A stretch of DNA of 48,369 nt, taken from positions 1 through 48,369 of the forward strand of contig PDPI01000028.1 in the NCBI GenBank assembly GCA_002746565.1, given 5' to 3'. This document shows, in pieces, positions 8,645 to 18,400 of the stretch. The notes under the pieces are model-generated. The model saw nothing but the letters and a program-made list of their open reading frames with translations. It made no database searches and was not told the DNA's origin. Both the position numbers and the translations under genes were made by a program. Origin of the DNA: Pseudomonadota bacterium (GTDB lineage: Bacteria > Campylobacterota > Campylobacteria > Campylobacterales > Campylobacteraceae). Position 1 is the stretch's first letter. Every line of letters begins with the position of its first letter.

Positions 8645-9105
8645 TTAAATTTGTTCTTTAACATATTATACAATAATTCCTCATCTTTTCTTCATCTAAA
8701 TTTCCAGCTACACATAGAAGCTAAAGCTTTCACATTCTTTTAAATGTAACTCAAAACGAAGTTTCTGTTAAAATTTACCTTAACGCCATTAAATTTAGCA
8801 AGTCTTTTTTTCACAGAAGCTCACGCTTTGTATATGACCAAAAGCTTTCAATGCCATTTATATGAATATCTCCCTGGGGAATAAACTCATTTTTACCATG
8901 ATTTACTCTCTTGTGCTTGCACTCTCTTTAAGAAAATGTTTATCATATCTCACATCGCTTTAATTTAGTTTTATTGCCTCTTATGCGAGTAGCACCGAAA
9001 TAACTCTTATCAAGCTCTATATTACCTATAATATTATTGAATTTAGCATTTTGAATATTATATATTTCTTGCCTAAACTTTGCATAATATTTATTTACTA
9101 TAATT
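8645..9105 (-). pseudogene. Decayed IS1595-family transposase
   Basis: Minus-strand frames give unmistakable pieces of an IS1595 (ISXO2-like) DDE transposase, broken by stops, frame changes and an internal deletion. NIELDKSYFGATRIRGNKTK (9023-8965) carries the first catalytic Asp in a SYFGA context. HKRVNHGKNEF followed by HINGIESFWSYTKRELL (8915-8814) is the HSKNEF...HINGIESFWSYTKRRL block with the catalytic Asn-Gly-Ile-Glu region. RLAKFNGVKVNF and FELHLKECES (about 8805-8730) are the C-terminal end. A further piece, YYAKFRQEIYNIQNAKFNNI, lies upstream to about 9089. About 50 residues between the first two blocks are missing. No intact terminal inverted repeats are recognisable. The element is long dead. 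Confidence 0.78.
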
Positions 9106-9322
9106 GCGATTTATACTTAATAATTTGTTTGGGTTGTATTTATGTTGTGATAGAAGAAAAAAGAATTTTTCTTATTTTACATGTTGCTTATTGCGCTTGC
9201 ACTCTCTGCGAGAAAGGCTTGTTATATTATATCATGATGCTGGTCTAGAGCCTTAATAATATGTAATTGAAATAATTGTAAATTAATATTTGCATGCTAA
9301 TAGAGCTGCATATTTAATTTTA
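9106..9322. other. Upstream part of the IS remnant and spacer
   Basis: No gene is supportable here. The 13-mer GCTTGCACTCTCT at 9195-9207 repeats the one at 8915-8927, inside the transposase remnant, with similar flanks. Minus-strand pieces such as RRECKRNKQHVK could be a rotted zinc-ribbon N-terminus of the transposase, but this is weak. Confidence 0.35.
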
Positions 9323-9384
9323 TTCCGTTAAATCTAAAATATTATTCCGATAGTATATCTATCGTTCCGATAAAATGTTATAAT
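9323..9384 (+). promoter_or_regulatory. fic promoter with three phased 8-mers and a palindrome (candidate operator)
   Basis: TTCCGTTA at 9323 and TTCCGATA at 9345 and 9365 are spaced 22 and 20 bp, about two helical turns each. CGATAG-TATAT-CTATCG (9348-9364) is a perfect inverted repeat between the last two. TATAAT follows at 9379-9384, and the Fic ATG is at 9408 with AAAAGGA before it. The repeats occupy the -35 region, where a repressor would block RNA polymerase. Confidence 0.6.
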
Positions 9385-9407
9385 ATGTTTTTTAAAAGGA
9401 TATTTTT

Positions 9408-10310
9408 ATGTTTATTACAGTTCAAGAAGCATCTAAAAAATGGAATATTTCAGATAGAAGAGTTAGGGTGTTGTGTCGTGAAGGTAAAATAAGTGGAGCA
9501 CATCAATATGGTAGAGCTTGGAGGATTCCTTCAAATACTAAAAAGCCAATAGATGGACGATTGAAAAAAGCCAATAGCATTCTTCCACTGATTGATGAAA
9601 AATTATTAAAATTAAAGCAAAAAAGACCTTTAACAAGTGGAGAAGTTGAAAGGCTTAATGAAGAGTTTATGGTTGAATTTACCTATAATTCAAATGCTAT
9701 AGAAGGAAATACATTAACTCTTAGGGAAACTAGTATGGTTTTAAAAGGTATTACGATTGATAAAAAACCATTAAAAGATCATCTTGAAGTCATAGGTCAT
9801 AAAGAAGCCTTTAAATTTATATGTTCTCTTGTTAGGGAAAATAAACCCTTGACAGATCAGACTATAAAAGATATTCACTATTTAGTACTAAACGATAAGA
9901 AAGAAGATAGGGGAGCTTACAGAAAAGTTCCTGTCAAAATTATGGGTGCTTCAAACGAACCAGTTGCACCTTATCTAATATCTACAAAAATGGAAGAATT
10001 GTTAGTTAATCTTCAAAATAATGATGAACACATTATAAAAAAACTAGCAAAATTTCATATTGAATTTGAAAGCATACATCCTTTTATAGATGGAAATGGA
10101 AGAACGGGAAGGTTGCTTGTAAATTTAGAGCTAATGAAAGCAGGAATTCCACCTGCAGGAATTCCACCTATTGATATAAAATTTACAGATAGATTTTCAT
10201 ATTACGAGGCTTTTGAGGAATATCACACTAAGGGCAAAATAACTATTATGGAAGATTTGTTTTCAAGGTATGTTAATGAAAGATTGGATATTTATTTGGA
10301 GATCTTATAA
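9408..10310 (+). CDS. Fic family AMP-transferase with N-terminal helix-turn-helix DNA-binding domain
   Basis: 300 aa. Residues 1-45 (MFITVQEASKKWNISDRRVR ... GRAWRIP) are an excisionase/MerR-like winged-helix DNA-binding domain. The Fic fold follows, with the catalytic motif HPFIDGNGRTGR from His224. The inhibitory motif (S/T)xxxE(G/N) is present N-terminal to it as SNAIEG (Ser95-Gly100), making this a class II Fic protein whose Glu99 should block ATP orientation until relieved. Fic enzymes transfer AMP, or less often other groups, to Ser/Thr/Tyr hydroxyls of target proteins. The ribosome site AAAAGGA is 8-9 bases upstream. It is a single-gene unit next to a dead IS element, with candidate operator repeats just upstream that its own HTH could bind. 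The target protein is unknown. Confidence 0.92.
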   Translation: MFITVQEASKKWNISDRRVRVLCREGKISGAHQYGRAWRIPSNTKKPIDGRLKKANSILPLIDEKLLKLKQKRPLTSGEVERLNEEFMVEFTYNSNAIEGNTLTLRETSMVLKGITIDKKPLKDHLEVIGHKEAFKFICSLVRENKPLTDQTIKDIHYLVLNDKKEDRGAYRKVPVKIMGASNEPVAPYLISTKMEELLVNLQNNDEHIIKKLAKFHIEFESIHPFIDGNGRTGRLLVNLELMKAGIPPAGIPPIDIKFTDRFSYYEAFEEYHTKGKITIMEDLFSRYVNERLDIYLEIL

Positions 10311-10406
10311 AGGTAGAATAGGTATTGATTGCGGGTATTGCTATGTTTAGTTTTCTATAATTTCTGCTTTCATACATCTCTATTTTGTTAAGATAAATGG
10401 TAGGGA

Positions 10407-10493
10407 TGGTACCTGAGGTCGGACTCGAACCGACAAGGTATTGCTACCACTGGATTTTGAATCCAGCGTGTTTACCAGTTTCACCACTCAGGC
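10407..10493 (-). tRNA. tRNA-Leu (anticodon CAA)
   Basis: On the minus strand the 87-base sequence begins GCCTGAGTGG and ends with an encoded CCA. The anticodon stem-loop is CTGGA-TTCAAAA-TCCAG, anticodon CAA. The variable arm is long (class II), as required for Leu, and the T-loop GGTTCGAGTCC is standard. The discriminator is A73. The first acceptor pair reads as G1-U72, a wobble. Confidence 0.95.
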
Positions 10494-10520
10494 ATATTTG
10501 AATAAAAAGGGGAATTGTAT

Positions 10521-10559
10521 AAAAAAAATCTTGAGATCTAGTTTAAACCCCAAGATTTT
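10521..10559 (-). terminator. Rho-independent terminator of hup
   Basis: On the minus strand AAAATCTTG / CAAGATTTT form a perfect 9-bp stem directly followed by a T run, 10 bases downstream of the hup stop codon. Confidence 0.8.
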
Positions 10560-10568
10560 ATGAAAAGC

Positions 10569-10850
10569 TTACTTTTTTTTGGCTACTTGGTCTTTAAGTT
10601 TTTTGCCCACCTTGAACTTAACGGCTGTGGTTGCTGGAACCTTAACAACTTTGTCTGTACCAGGTACTCTAGCCTGTCTAGGTGCACGTTTTGCTGTACT
10701 AAATGTACCAAATCCTATGAAACTAACACCATCACCCTTAACCAATGCTTCACTAATGGTATCTAGTGTAGCTTCCACTGCGGCTGTAGCGTCTTTTTTA
10801 GAAAGACTAGCCTTCTTAGCAACTGCTTGAATAAATTCAGCTTTTTTCAT
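10569..10850 (-). CDS. hup: HU family DNA-binding protein
   Basis: 93 aa nucleoid-associated histone-like protein, normal HU length. The N-terminus MKKAEFIQAVAKKASLSKKD forms the dimerising helices. GFGTFSTAKRAPRQARVPGT is the HU/IHF signature leading into the DNA-wrapping beta-arm, and the C-terminus ends in a Lys-rich tail. HU bends DNA without sequence specificity as a homodimer. An AAGGATGG ribosome site lies about 5 bases before the ATG, and a clean terminator follows the gene. It is divergent from ftsK across about 240 bp of very AT-rich DNA. Confidence 0.97.
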   Translation of the reverse strand: MKKAEFIQAVAKKASLSKKDATAAVEATLDTISEALVKGDGVSFIGFGTFSTAKRAPRQARVPGTDKVVKVPATTAVKFKVGKKLKDQVAKKK

Positions 10851-11083
10851 CTAAACCATCCTTATTTGAAATGAGATGGGGTATTGTACAATTATTTTTT
10901 TTAAAAAACAAGAATTTTTAGTAAAAAATGATATTAACCATCCTTATTTTGGGTTATTTTGTAAAAAATAATACTTTTTGAACCTTAAATATATGATTTT
11001 ATTTATTGCTATCAAAAATATATTGCAAAAATATTTTTATATTATCAATAGATTATTTTATACTATTTTATATATAAGTTTGC
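10851..11083. promoter_or_regulatory. AT-rich divergent promoter region between hup and ftsK
   Basis: About 230 bp, strongly AT-rich with phased A and T tracts. ACCATCCTTATTT occurs twice (from about 10856 and 10937), the first overlapping the hup ribosome site, so part of the hup leader looks duplicated. No gene is visible. Confidence 0.45.
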
Positions 11084-11089
11084 TATAAT
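11084..11089 (+). promoter_or_regulatory. -10 box TATAAT upstream of ftsK
   Basis: A perfect TATAAT, preceded by GC in a T-rich context typical of Campylobacter sigma-70 promoters. Transcription would start near 11096, which is after the first possible TTG start codon (11089). Confidence 0.6.
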
Positions 11090-13296
11090 TGCACTCTATA
11101 AAAATAAAAGGATTTGATATTTTAAGGGATATTTTTGTCATTATTGGTTCTATTTTTTGTATTTATTTAGGTGTTGCTACTATTTTTCCAGATGCTTCCT
11201 TTGTGGGGAGTGTTGGAAATTATCTAGGGAGTGGAAATAGATTTTTATTTGGGTATTTGGGGTTTTTGTATCCTTTTGCTTTAGCCTTTTTTCTGCCCCT
11301 TGTCCTTAGGGTTGAGGATTTTGGCATTAGAAATCTTGAAGTGATATTGTCTTTTTTCTTATTTTTTATTGATTTATTGATCATCCAAGCAAATATTTTT
11401 TCTACTTTGCCTGGCTATATAGGTTTTTCCATAGTTGAAATGTTACATGGTTTTATAGGTAGTATAGGGGTTTGGTTGTTTATAATTATGATCGCTGTGC
11501 TATCTTTGAGCATTTTGATTGATGTGAATATATATGAATTTTTTGGAAAGCTTTTCTCCTTTAAACCAAAGACAAAAAAGCAAAATCAAGATACCAGCTT
11601 TGAGGGAATCTCTAAAATACAACAAGAAAAAAAGGCCGAAAAGATTCAATTGGAATTAGAAGAAAAAAAAGGAGAAATGCTTGATTTTTTCGCCCAAGAG
11701 GAAAATGTTCTTGAGCGTGAAATTGAAATTGAAAAAATACATAAAAATAATCAAAAAGATAAGATGCAAGATATTCATATAGCCTTTGAGATCAAAGATG
11801 ATGTTTTGAAATCAAAAAATGTTGAAGTTTTAAGTGAGGTTGAGGAAAATAAAAAATTACTCGAAACTCTCGAGGTTGGGGAGAGAGAGAAGCCAAAAGA
11901 TTTTAGGCTTCCAACCTTGAAATTTCTCAAAGATCCACCAAAAAGCGGTTCAAAAGTAAGTGAAAGCGAAATTGATCAGAAAATTTCTGATTTATTGGAT
12001 AAACTTAAAAGATTTAAGATAGATGGAGATGTGGTTAGAACCTATGCTGGACCTGTGGTTACAACCTTTGAGTTTCGTCCAGCCCCCCACATAAAGGTTT
12101 CAAAGATTTTAACTTTGCAAGACGATCTAGCAATGGCTTTAAAAGCTCAAACCATACGTATTCAAGCCCCAGTTCCTGGCAAAGATGTGGTGGGAATTGA
12201 GATACCAAATAAAAATATAGATACCATTTACCTAAAAAGCGTCCTTGATAGTGATATTTTCAAAAAATCCTCTTCCCCTTTGACCATAGCCTTGGGTAAG
12301 GATATAGTTGGAAATCCCTTTGTTACGGATCTAAAAAAACTTCCCCATTTACTCATAGCTGGAACCACAGGAAGTGGTAAGAGTGTTGGCATAAATGCCA
12401 TGTTGCTTTCCCTTTTATATAGAAATTCCCCCCAGACCTTGCGTTTACTAATGATAGATCCAAAGATGCTAGAATTTTCCATGTATAATGACATTCCCCA
12501 TCTTCTAACACCTGTTATAACCCAGTCAAAAGAAGCAGTCTCAGCCCTTGCAAATATGGTTGTGGAAATGGAAAGACGCTATCAGATCATGAGTAAGTCA
12601 AAAACAAAAAACATAGAAAGCTACAATGAAAAAGCCTCCCGCGAGGGTTTATTAACCATTCCTTATATAGTTATCATTATCGATGAGTTAGCAGATCTCA
12701 TGATGACAAGTGGAAAGGATGTGGAACTTTATATATCTCGTTTAGCTCAAATGGCAAGGGCTGCTGGTATTCACTTGCTTGTAGCCACCCAACGCCCTTC
12801 AGTGGATGTGGTAACTGGTCTTATAAAGGCAAATTTACCCTCACGCATTAGTTTTAAAGTGGGGCAAAAAATAGATAGTAAGGTGATTTTGGATAGCTTT
12901 GGCGCAGAGAGCCTTTTGGGGCGTGGGGATATGCTTTTTACTCCTCCCTCAACCCCTGGAGCCATTAGACTTCATGCTCCATACGCGAGTGAAAGTGAGA
13001 TAGAGATCGTTGTGGAATACCTTAAAACCCAGGGCGAGCCAAATTATGATAAAAGCTATCTTAAAGATCCAAATGCTAGTGATAATGGTGTGGATGGGGA
13101 TTTTGATTCTGGTGAAATTGATGAGCTTTATGAGCAGGCTAAGGAGATAGTTTTAAGTGAGCAAAAAACATCCATAAGCTACATACAAAGACGTTTGCAA
13201 ATAGGTTACAATAGAGCTGCTAGGATCATAGAACAGCTTGAGAAAATGGGAGTTTTATCGGCTCCAAATTCCAAGGGTCAAAGGGAGATAATTTAA
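11089..13296 (+). CDS. ftsK: DNA translocase FtsK
   Basis: 735 aa from TTG 11089. Four or so membrane segments span about residues 10-150, followed by a charged coiled linker (about 160-290), then the motor. Walker A is GTTGSGKSVG near residue 427 and Walker B is IIIDELADLMM. The conserved ATQRPSVDVVTGLIKANLPS follows. The C-terminal gamma domain (about 675-735, ISYIQRRLQIGYNRAARIIE) recognises KOPS-like DNA sequences. The septal hexamer pumps DNA and assists dimer resolution at cell division. The start is uncertain. TTG 11089 overlaps the TATAAT box and has no ribosome site. The only good Shine-Dalgarno (AAAAGGA, 11106-11112) points to ATT at 11119, which would still keep the first membrane helix. 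pbpC follows in the same direction. Confidence 0.95.
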   Translation: MHSIKIKGFDILRDIFVIIGSIFCIYLGVATIFPDASFVGSVGNYLGSGNRFLFGYLGFLYPFALAFFLPLVLRVEDFGIRNLEVILSFFLFFIDLLIIQANIFSTLPGYIGFSIVEMLHGFIGSIGVWLFIIMIAVLSLSILIDVNIYEFFGKLFSFKPKTKKQNQDTSFEGISKIQQEKKAEKIQLELEEKKGEMLDFFAQEENVLEREIEIEKIHKNNQKDKMQDIHIAFEIKDDVLKSKNVEVLSEVEENKKLLETLEVGEREKPKDFRLPTLKFLKDPPKSGSKVSESEIDQKISDLLDKLKRFKIDGDVVRTYAGPVVTTFEFRPAPHIKVSKILTLQDDLAMALKAQTIRIQAPVPGKDVVGIEIPNKNIDTIYLKSVLDSDIFKKSSSPLTIALGKDIVGNPFVTDLKKLPHLLIAGTTGSGKSVGINAMLLSLLYRNSPQTLRLLMIDPKMLEFSMYNDIPHLLTPVITQSKEAVSALANMVVEMERRYQIMSKSKTKNIESYNEKASREGLLTIPYIVIIIDELADLMMTSGKDVELYISRLAQMARAAGIHLLVATQRPSVDVVTGLIKANLPSRISFKVGQKIDSKVILDSFGAESLLGRGDMLFTPPSTPGAIRLHAPYASESEIEIVVEYLKTQGEPNYDKSYLKDPNASDNGVDGDFDSGEIDELYEQAKEIVLSEQKTSISYIQRRLQIGYNRAARIIEQLEKMGVLSAPNSKGQREII

Positions 13297-13341
13297 ATTT
13301 TTCTAGCTAAAAAAATACTCAAATTTACATTTATCTTTTTT

Positions 13342-15480
13342 ATGTCTTTATTTGTTATTTTTTTAATCTTGGATTTTTTGTATCCTTTAGATCGGGACAA
13401 ACTATATCGTCTTCAAAGCCAAAAAGTCTTAACAAAAAAAGGCGAGGTTTTAAGGATGGGTTTAAGTCGCGATGGTTTTTGGCGTTTTGATGTTAAAAGC
13501 GATGAACTTCCCGAACTTTTAAAGAAAAGTGTTATTTTATTTGAAGATAGATATTTTTATTATCATTTTGGGGTAAATCCCTATTCTATTTTGAGGGCCT
13601 TTTTTCATAATCTCACAGGTAAAAAAACCATAGGTGCTTCAACTTTAAGCATGCAAATAGCAAGGATGATGAAGCGTAAAAAAAGAAGTTATAAAAATAA
13701 AATCATAGAAATTTTTAACGCCTTTCAGCTTGAATGGCATTTTAGTAAGGATGAAATCTTACTTTTTTATCTAAATCTTGCTCCCTATGGGGGAAATATA
13801 GAAGGCATTGGGGCGGCTAGTTATTTTTATTTTAAAAGTAAGCCAAAAGATTTAACCATAGCCCAAATCGCCCTTTTAACCACTATTCCAAAAAATCCAA
13901 ACCTAAACCGCCTCGATAGCCAAAAAAACCTACATGCAAAAAGACGCAAAGTCTTATCTTTGATGTATAAGAATCATCTCATTTCAAAATCCCAAAATCT
14001 AAGATCTAGGATTGAGCCCATAATCAAAAAACGTTTTAAAGCTCCTTTTTATGCTCCCCAATACACAAATATCGCCCTAAAAAACAAGGCAAAAATAGTA
14101 AATTTAGATCTACAAATCCAGCTTTTTTTAGAAAAAACCCTAAAAAAAGCTTCCAATGCCCTTAAAAAATTTGATGTAAAAAATGCCGCTGCTGTTTTGA
14201 TAGACAATGAAAACATGAACGTCATCGCCTATGTGGGCTCAAAGGATTTTAAAAGCCCCCTTGGACAAAATGATGGGGTAAGGGCAGTTAGAAGTCCTGG
14301 CTCAACCCTAAAGCCTTTTATTTATGCTTTAGCCTTGGAAAATGGGCTTATAACTCCTAAGCAAAATGTTTTTGATTTGCCCTTATATGCGGGATTTTAT
14401 GAGCCTGAAAATTTTGATAAAAAGTTTATGGGTTTAGTAAGGGCTGAGGAGGCTTTGCAGTATTCGCTAAATATTCCTGCGGTTGAGTTAAATATGTTTT
14501 TAGAAAATAAATCCCTATACGAGATGCTAAAAACTGCTCAAATTTCCTCCCTAGATAAATCAAAGGAATTTTATGGGCATTCTCTAGCCCTTGGGGGTTT
14601 TGGCATAAGTTTGCTTGAGCTTACCCATCTATATACTGCCTTTAGTAATAAGGGCAGGATCCTGCCCTTGAGGGTAGGTGGGAAATTGGTGGACAAGAAT
14701 ATTTCTATCATGTCAAAAGAGAGTGCTTATTTGGTTAGTGAGATATTATCCCAAGGTATAAGAAGCAGGTTTTCAGAATTTTGGGAAAGTATGGAAAATA
14801 TGCCTAAAATCGGCTTTAAAACGGGAACTTCGGCTGATTCTAAAGATCTTTATACCATAGGTTTTAGCAAAAAATACACCCTTGGGGTTTGGATGGGAAA
14901 TTTTGATGGTAGCAAAACTAAAGATTTAACGGGGCTTGATACGGCTAGTGAAGTGGTTTTTGAGCTTTTTTCCTATCTTAATTCAAAAAAGCAATTACAA
15001 TGGCTAGAAAAACCAAAAAATATACAAAAATCCCTTGTTTGCCTAGATGCCATCAAAAAAAATACATGTAAAAATAAAGATTATGATTTTACCATAAAAG
15101 GTGTTGGGAGAAAATATCCTTGTAAGAGGCTAAGGGGGCAGGTTTTAGCTTTTTTAATGAAAGAGAAAATGATAACTTCCATTAATGATTTTTCAAGACA
15201 TATTTGTTATCCTAGATGGATAGAGAAAAAACCAGCTCTAATCTCTCCCTATGATGGGGCTGAAATCTTTATGGACAAAGAAAGAAAAATTATGTTAAAA
15301 TGCTTTAGTTTTAGCGATGATGATACTATCTATTTTAGCATAGATGATGGGGATCTGATAGAGTCAAAAAGTTCCCAAGAAGTTTTTGTAAAAATGCAAA
15401 AGGGAAGCCACAAGGTGAGTTGCTTGGATGCAAACTCTAAAAAAAGTACAAATCATATAATAATAAAGGGTGATTTATGA
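13342..15480 (+). CDS. pbpC: Penicillin-binding protein 1C (bifunctional transglycosylase/transpeptidase)
   Basis: 712 aa from ATG 13342. An N-terminal membrane anchor is followed by a GT51 transglycosylase domain (about 65-230) with the catalytic Glu in FEDRYFYYHFGVNPYS and GASTLSMQIARMM. A class A transpeptidase domain follows, with Ser nucleophile in SPGSTLKPF, SxN as SLN, and KTGTS. The C-terminal BiPBP_C-type beta domain (about 625-712) is typical of PbpC. It polymerises and may cross-link peptidoglycan from the periplasmic side. The open frame continues upstream to ATT 13297, adding AKKILKFTFIFF; those lysines would give the expected cytoplasmic charge before the anchor, so the true start may lie there. 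It overlaps the alpha-2-macroglobulin gene by 4 bases (ATGA), the pairing known from E. coli pbpC-yfhM. Confidence 0.93.
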   Translation: MSLFVIFLILDFLYPLDRDKLYRLQSQKVLTKKGEVLRMGLSRDGFWRFDVKSDELPELLKKSVILFEDRYFYYHFGVNPYSILRAFFHNLTGKKTIGASTLSMQIARMMKRKKRSYKNKIIEIFNAFQLEWHFSKDEILLFYLNLAPYGGNIEGIGAASYFYFKSKPKDLTIAQIALLTTIPKNPNLNRLDSQKNLHAKRRKVLSLMYKNHLISKSQNLRSRIEPIIKKRFKAPFYAPQYTNIALKNKAKIVNLDLQIQLFLEKTLKKASNALKKFDVKNAAAVLIDNENMNVIAYVGSKDFKSPLGQNDGVRAVRSPGSTLKPFIYALALENGLITPKQNVFDLPLYAGFYEPENFDKKFMGLVRAEEALQYSLNIPAVELNMFLENKSLYEMLKTAQISSLDKSKEFYGHSLALGGFGISLLELTHLYTAFSNKGRILPLRVGGKLVDKNISIMSKESAYLVSEILSQGIRSRFSEFWESMENMPKIGFKTGTSADSKDLYTIGFSKKYTLGVWMGNFDGSKTKDLTGLDTASEVVFELFSYLNSKKQLQWLEKPKNIQKSLVCLDAIKKNTCKNKDYDFTIKGVGRKYPCKRLRGQVLAFLMKEKMITSINDFSRHICYPRWIEKKPALISPYDGAEIFMDKERKIMLKCFSFSDDDTIYFSIDDGDLIESKSSQEVFVKMQKGSHKVSCLDANSKKSTNHIIIKGDL

Positions 15481-18400
15481 GAAAGTTTCATTTTATCATT
15501 TTGTTTTTTGCTCTAGTTTCTAGTTTAGTTTATGCAAAGGGTGAAGTTTCTTTTGGCAACAATATGCAAATAGGTGAAAGTAGCTTTAGCATAGATGTTA
15601 AAAATCTCAATATAAGTCATGATAAAATAGGTCAAATATCCAATCAAAAGCTTATAATCTGCAATCATGACCTAGATGGTTTTGTGGAATATACTAGTAA
15701 GAAAAAACTGAGTTTTTATGCAAAAGAGCCTTTGAGAAAGGGTCTTAAATATGTTTGCAAATTAAGTCAAAATCCAAAGAGTAAAATTTATTTTTTTGCG
15801 GGTAATTTTGGGGTAAAAAAGCTTGATTTTGAACTTCCAAATGTGGCAAGAGTTGTTTTCAATGATAGTATTTCAAGGGAAGAATTTTTAAAAAATGTGA
15901 AATTAGAAAAGATAAATAAACTCTCCAAAACTCCCCTTAGCTATACCATAGAAAATACCAATGGAAAGGTATTTGCCCTAAGATTAAATGAAAATGCCTC
16001 AAAGATTGGGTTTAATATCTCTAAAAATGCAAAATCTATACATAAAGCTAGCCTAAAAAGTGATTATAAAAAAGTCATAGATAGATCATCGCCAGAATTT
16101 AAATCATCCAAAAATGCCAAAGAATTTGTCTTTTATGATGAACCATCATGGGCAAATAGTAAAAATGGTAAGATAGTTTTAAGGGTGTTTACCAAGGAAT
16201 TTTTTTACGCAAATGATAATATTAGAAAATTTATCAAAATAAAGGGTATGGATAATTTTAGCCTTAGTGATTGCGATTGGGTTGAGTATGGGGATCAGAA
16301 AAAATATGGTTTAAATGATAAAAGTTGGTATTATTTTGATATTATCGGAGATTTTTTACCAAACAAGCACTACAATATAAGCTTTTTAAAGGGTTTTGGA
16401 AATTGGAATGCAAGATTGGGTGAGGAAAAAAGTTTTAGGATAAAAACAGGGGATTTTGGATCTTATGTGGATTTTGAAAATAAAGATAAACCCTATATTT
16501 CAAGCTTTGGCGAAATAGCCATAAAAAGCGTAAATGTCAATGAGATAAACATAGTTATAGATAAGATGCTTAATCAAAATCTAAGATATTTTATGAATTT
16601 TGATAAGGATATTTCCCTAAATAGGGTTTCAAAGAGGATTGTGAGTAAAAAGTTTACAATCGGAGGCAATAAAAACGAGTATATAGACCATAAAATTTCC
16701 TTAAAAGAAGCATTGGAGGGGTTGAAAAAGGGTGTTTATGAGATAAGTATATTGTATGGTAAAAATAAGCATGTAAGCAAAAAAGTTTACTTAAGCGATC
16801 TAGGTTTAGGTGCAAAGGTTTATAAAGATGGCATCTTTGTTTGGTCTTTTGGACTAAAGGATACTAGGATTATAGAAGATGCAAAAGTTGAAGTATTTTC
16901 TAGCTCAAATATGCCAATTGCAAATGGATATACTAATAAATTTGGGGTTTTTGAATTTAAACAAAAAGACTTTTTATCCAAAAAACCACGATCGATTCTC
17001 ATCACCCATGAAGATGAGCAAAATTTTCTAATCCTAGATAATGCCATTGGAAGGGTAGATTTGGGAAATATAAGCGAGGATGAAAAAATCCACAATGCCT
17101 ATGTGTATTTCCAAAGTGAACTTATTCGTCCCGATGAAGATTTATCAGCTTTAGTTATTTTTAAAGATAAAGATTATAAATCCTTAAAGAATGCACCCGT
17201 TAGTGTAAAAATAAGAAATCCAATAAATAAAATCATCTATAAAAAATCCTTTAAAACCAATCAAAAAGGAGCTTTTAGCCTAAAAGTTCCCCTCAAAAAT
17301 CAAAAAACAGGCAGATATAGTTTTGAAGTTTTTTATGCAAATAAAACAAGGGCTGTAAAAAATTTCTTTATTGAAGCTTTTTTGCCCCAAAAAATAAAAA
17401 ATGAGTTGATTTTATCCGATAAACATGTAAAAACAAATGCCCTCATGAGAGTTGGCGCAAAGTCAAACTATCTCTTTGGCTCTCCTGCTTCATTTTTAAA
17501 GGGAAGTTTTAGGTTAAGGGCCCTTGGAAAAGATTATGAAAATTCCATGTATAAAAATTTTACTTTCAACAATGAACTGCTAAAAAAGAAAAATAGCATA
17601 GTTTATATCGATAAAGTAAAAAATTTCACACTAGACAAGGCTGGAAATGCCGAAGCCCTTTTGCAAACAAGTATCAATAAAACTCCCCCATCCATACTAG
17701 ATGCACAGCTAGAGCTAAGCGTATTAGATGATGGTAGAAAGGTCTCTACTTATAAAAGTTTTAATATTTATCCTTATGATAGAATGGTTGGACTTTACAT
17801 GCAAAATACCATATACGATACAAATACACCAGTTAAAGTCAAAACCTTGCTCATCAACCCGCTAAATGGGGAGAAAGAAAATGCCTTGCTTGATGTGTAT
17901 GTAAAAAAGAAAAAATGGTATTATAGTTACGATGTTAAAGGCAATTTTAAGTGGAATGAAGAGGTGGTTGATCTTGAACATTTAACTATAAAATCTGGAG
18001 AAAATATAGAAAAACTTTTTTCAAAAAGTGGAAATTATATCATGGTGGTTAAGGATAGCCTTTCAAATCACAGTGCAAGTGCTAGTTTTAGTGTTAGGGG
18101 TTGGGACTATGCGTCTTTATCTCCAACCGATGAAATTGGTAAAAATGAGGTCAATTATGAGGATAAGCTTTACAAAAAAGGCGATGTGGTTAAGCTTGAT
18201 ATAAAAAGCCCCATTAAAAAGGGAAAAATGCTTGTAAGTTTAGAGGGAGAGAGGGTTTATTGGTACAAGGTTTTTGACTTTGAAAATGCCTCTTTGAGTG
18301 TTGATGTTCCTTTGGATCTTAGTTTAGATGCTGGTTTATACATCCATACCATAGCCCTAAGACAAACGGATACTCCATCAAACATCATACCCTTTAGAGC

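Noticed and set aside
9051..9248. 65-codon open frame on the plus strand
   Set aside because: It lies antisense to the transposase remnant and has no ribosome site or recognisable domain.
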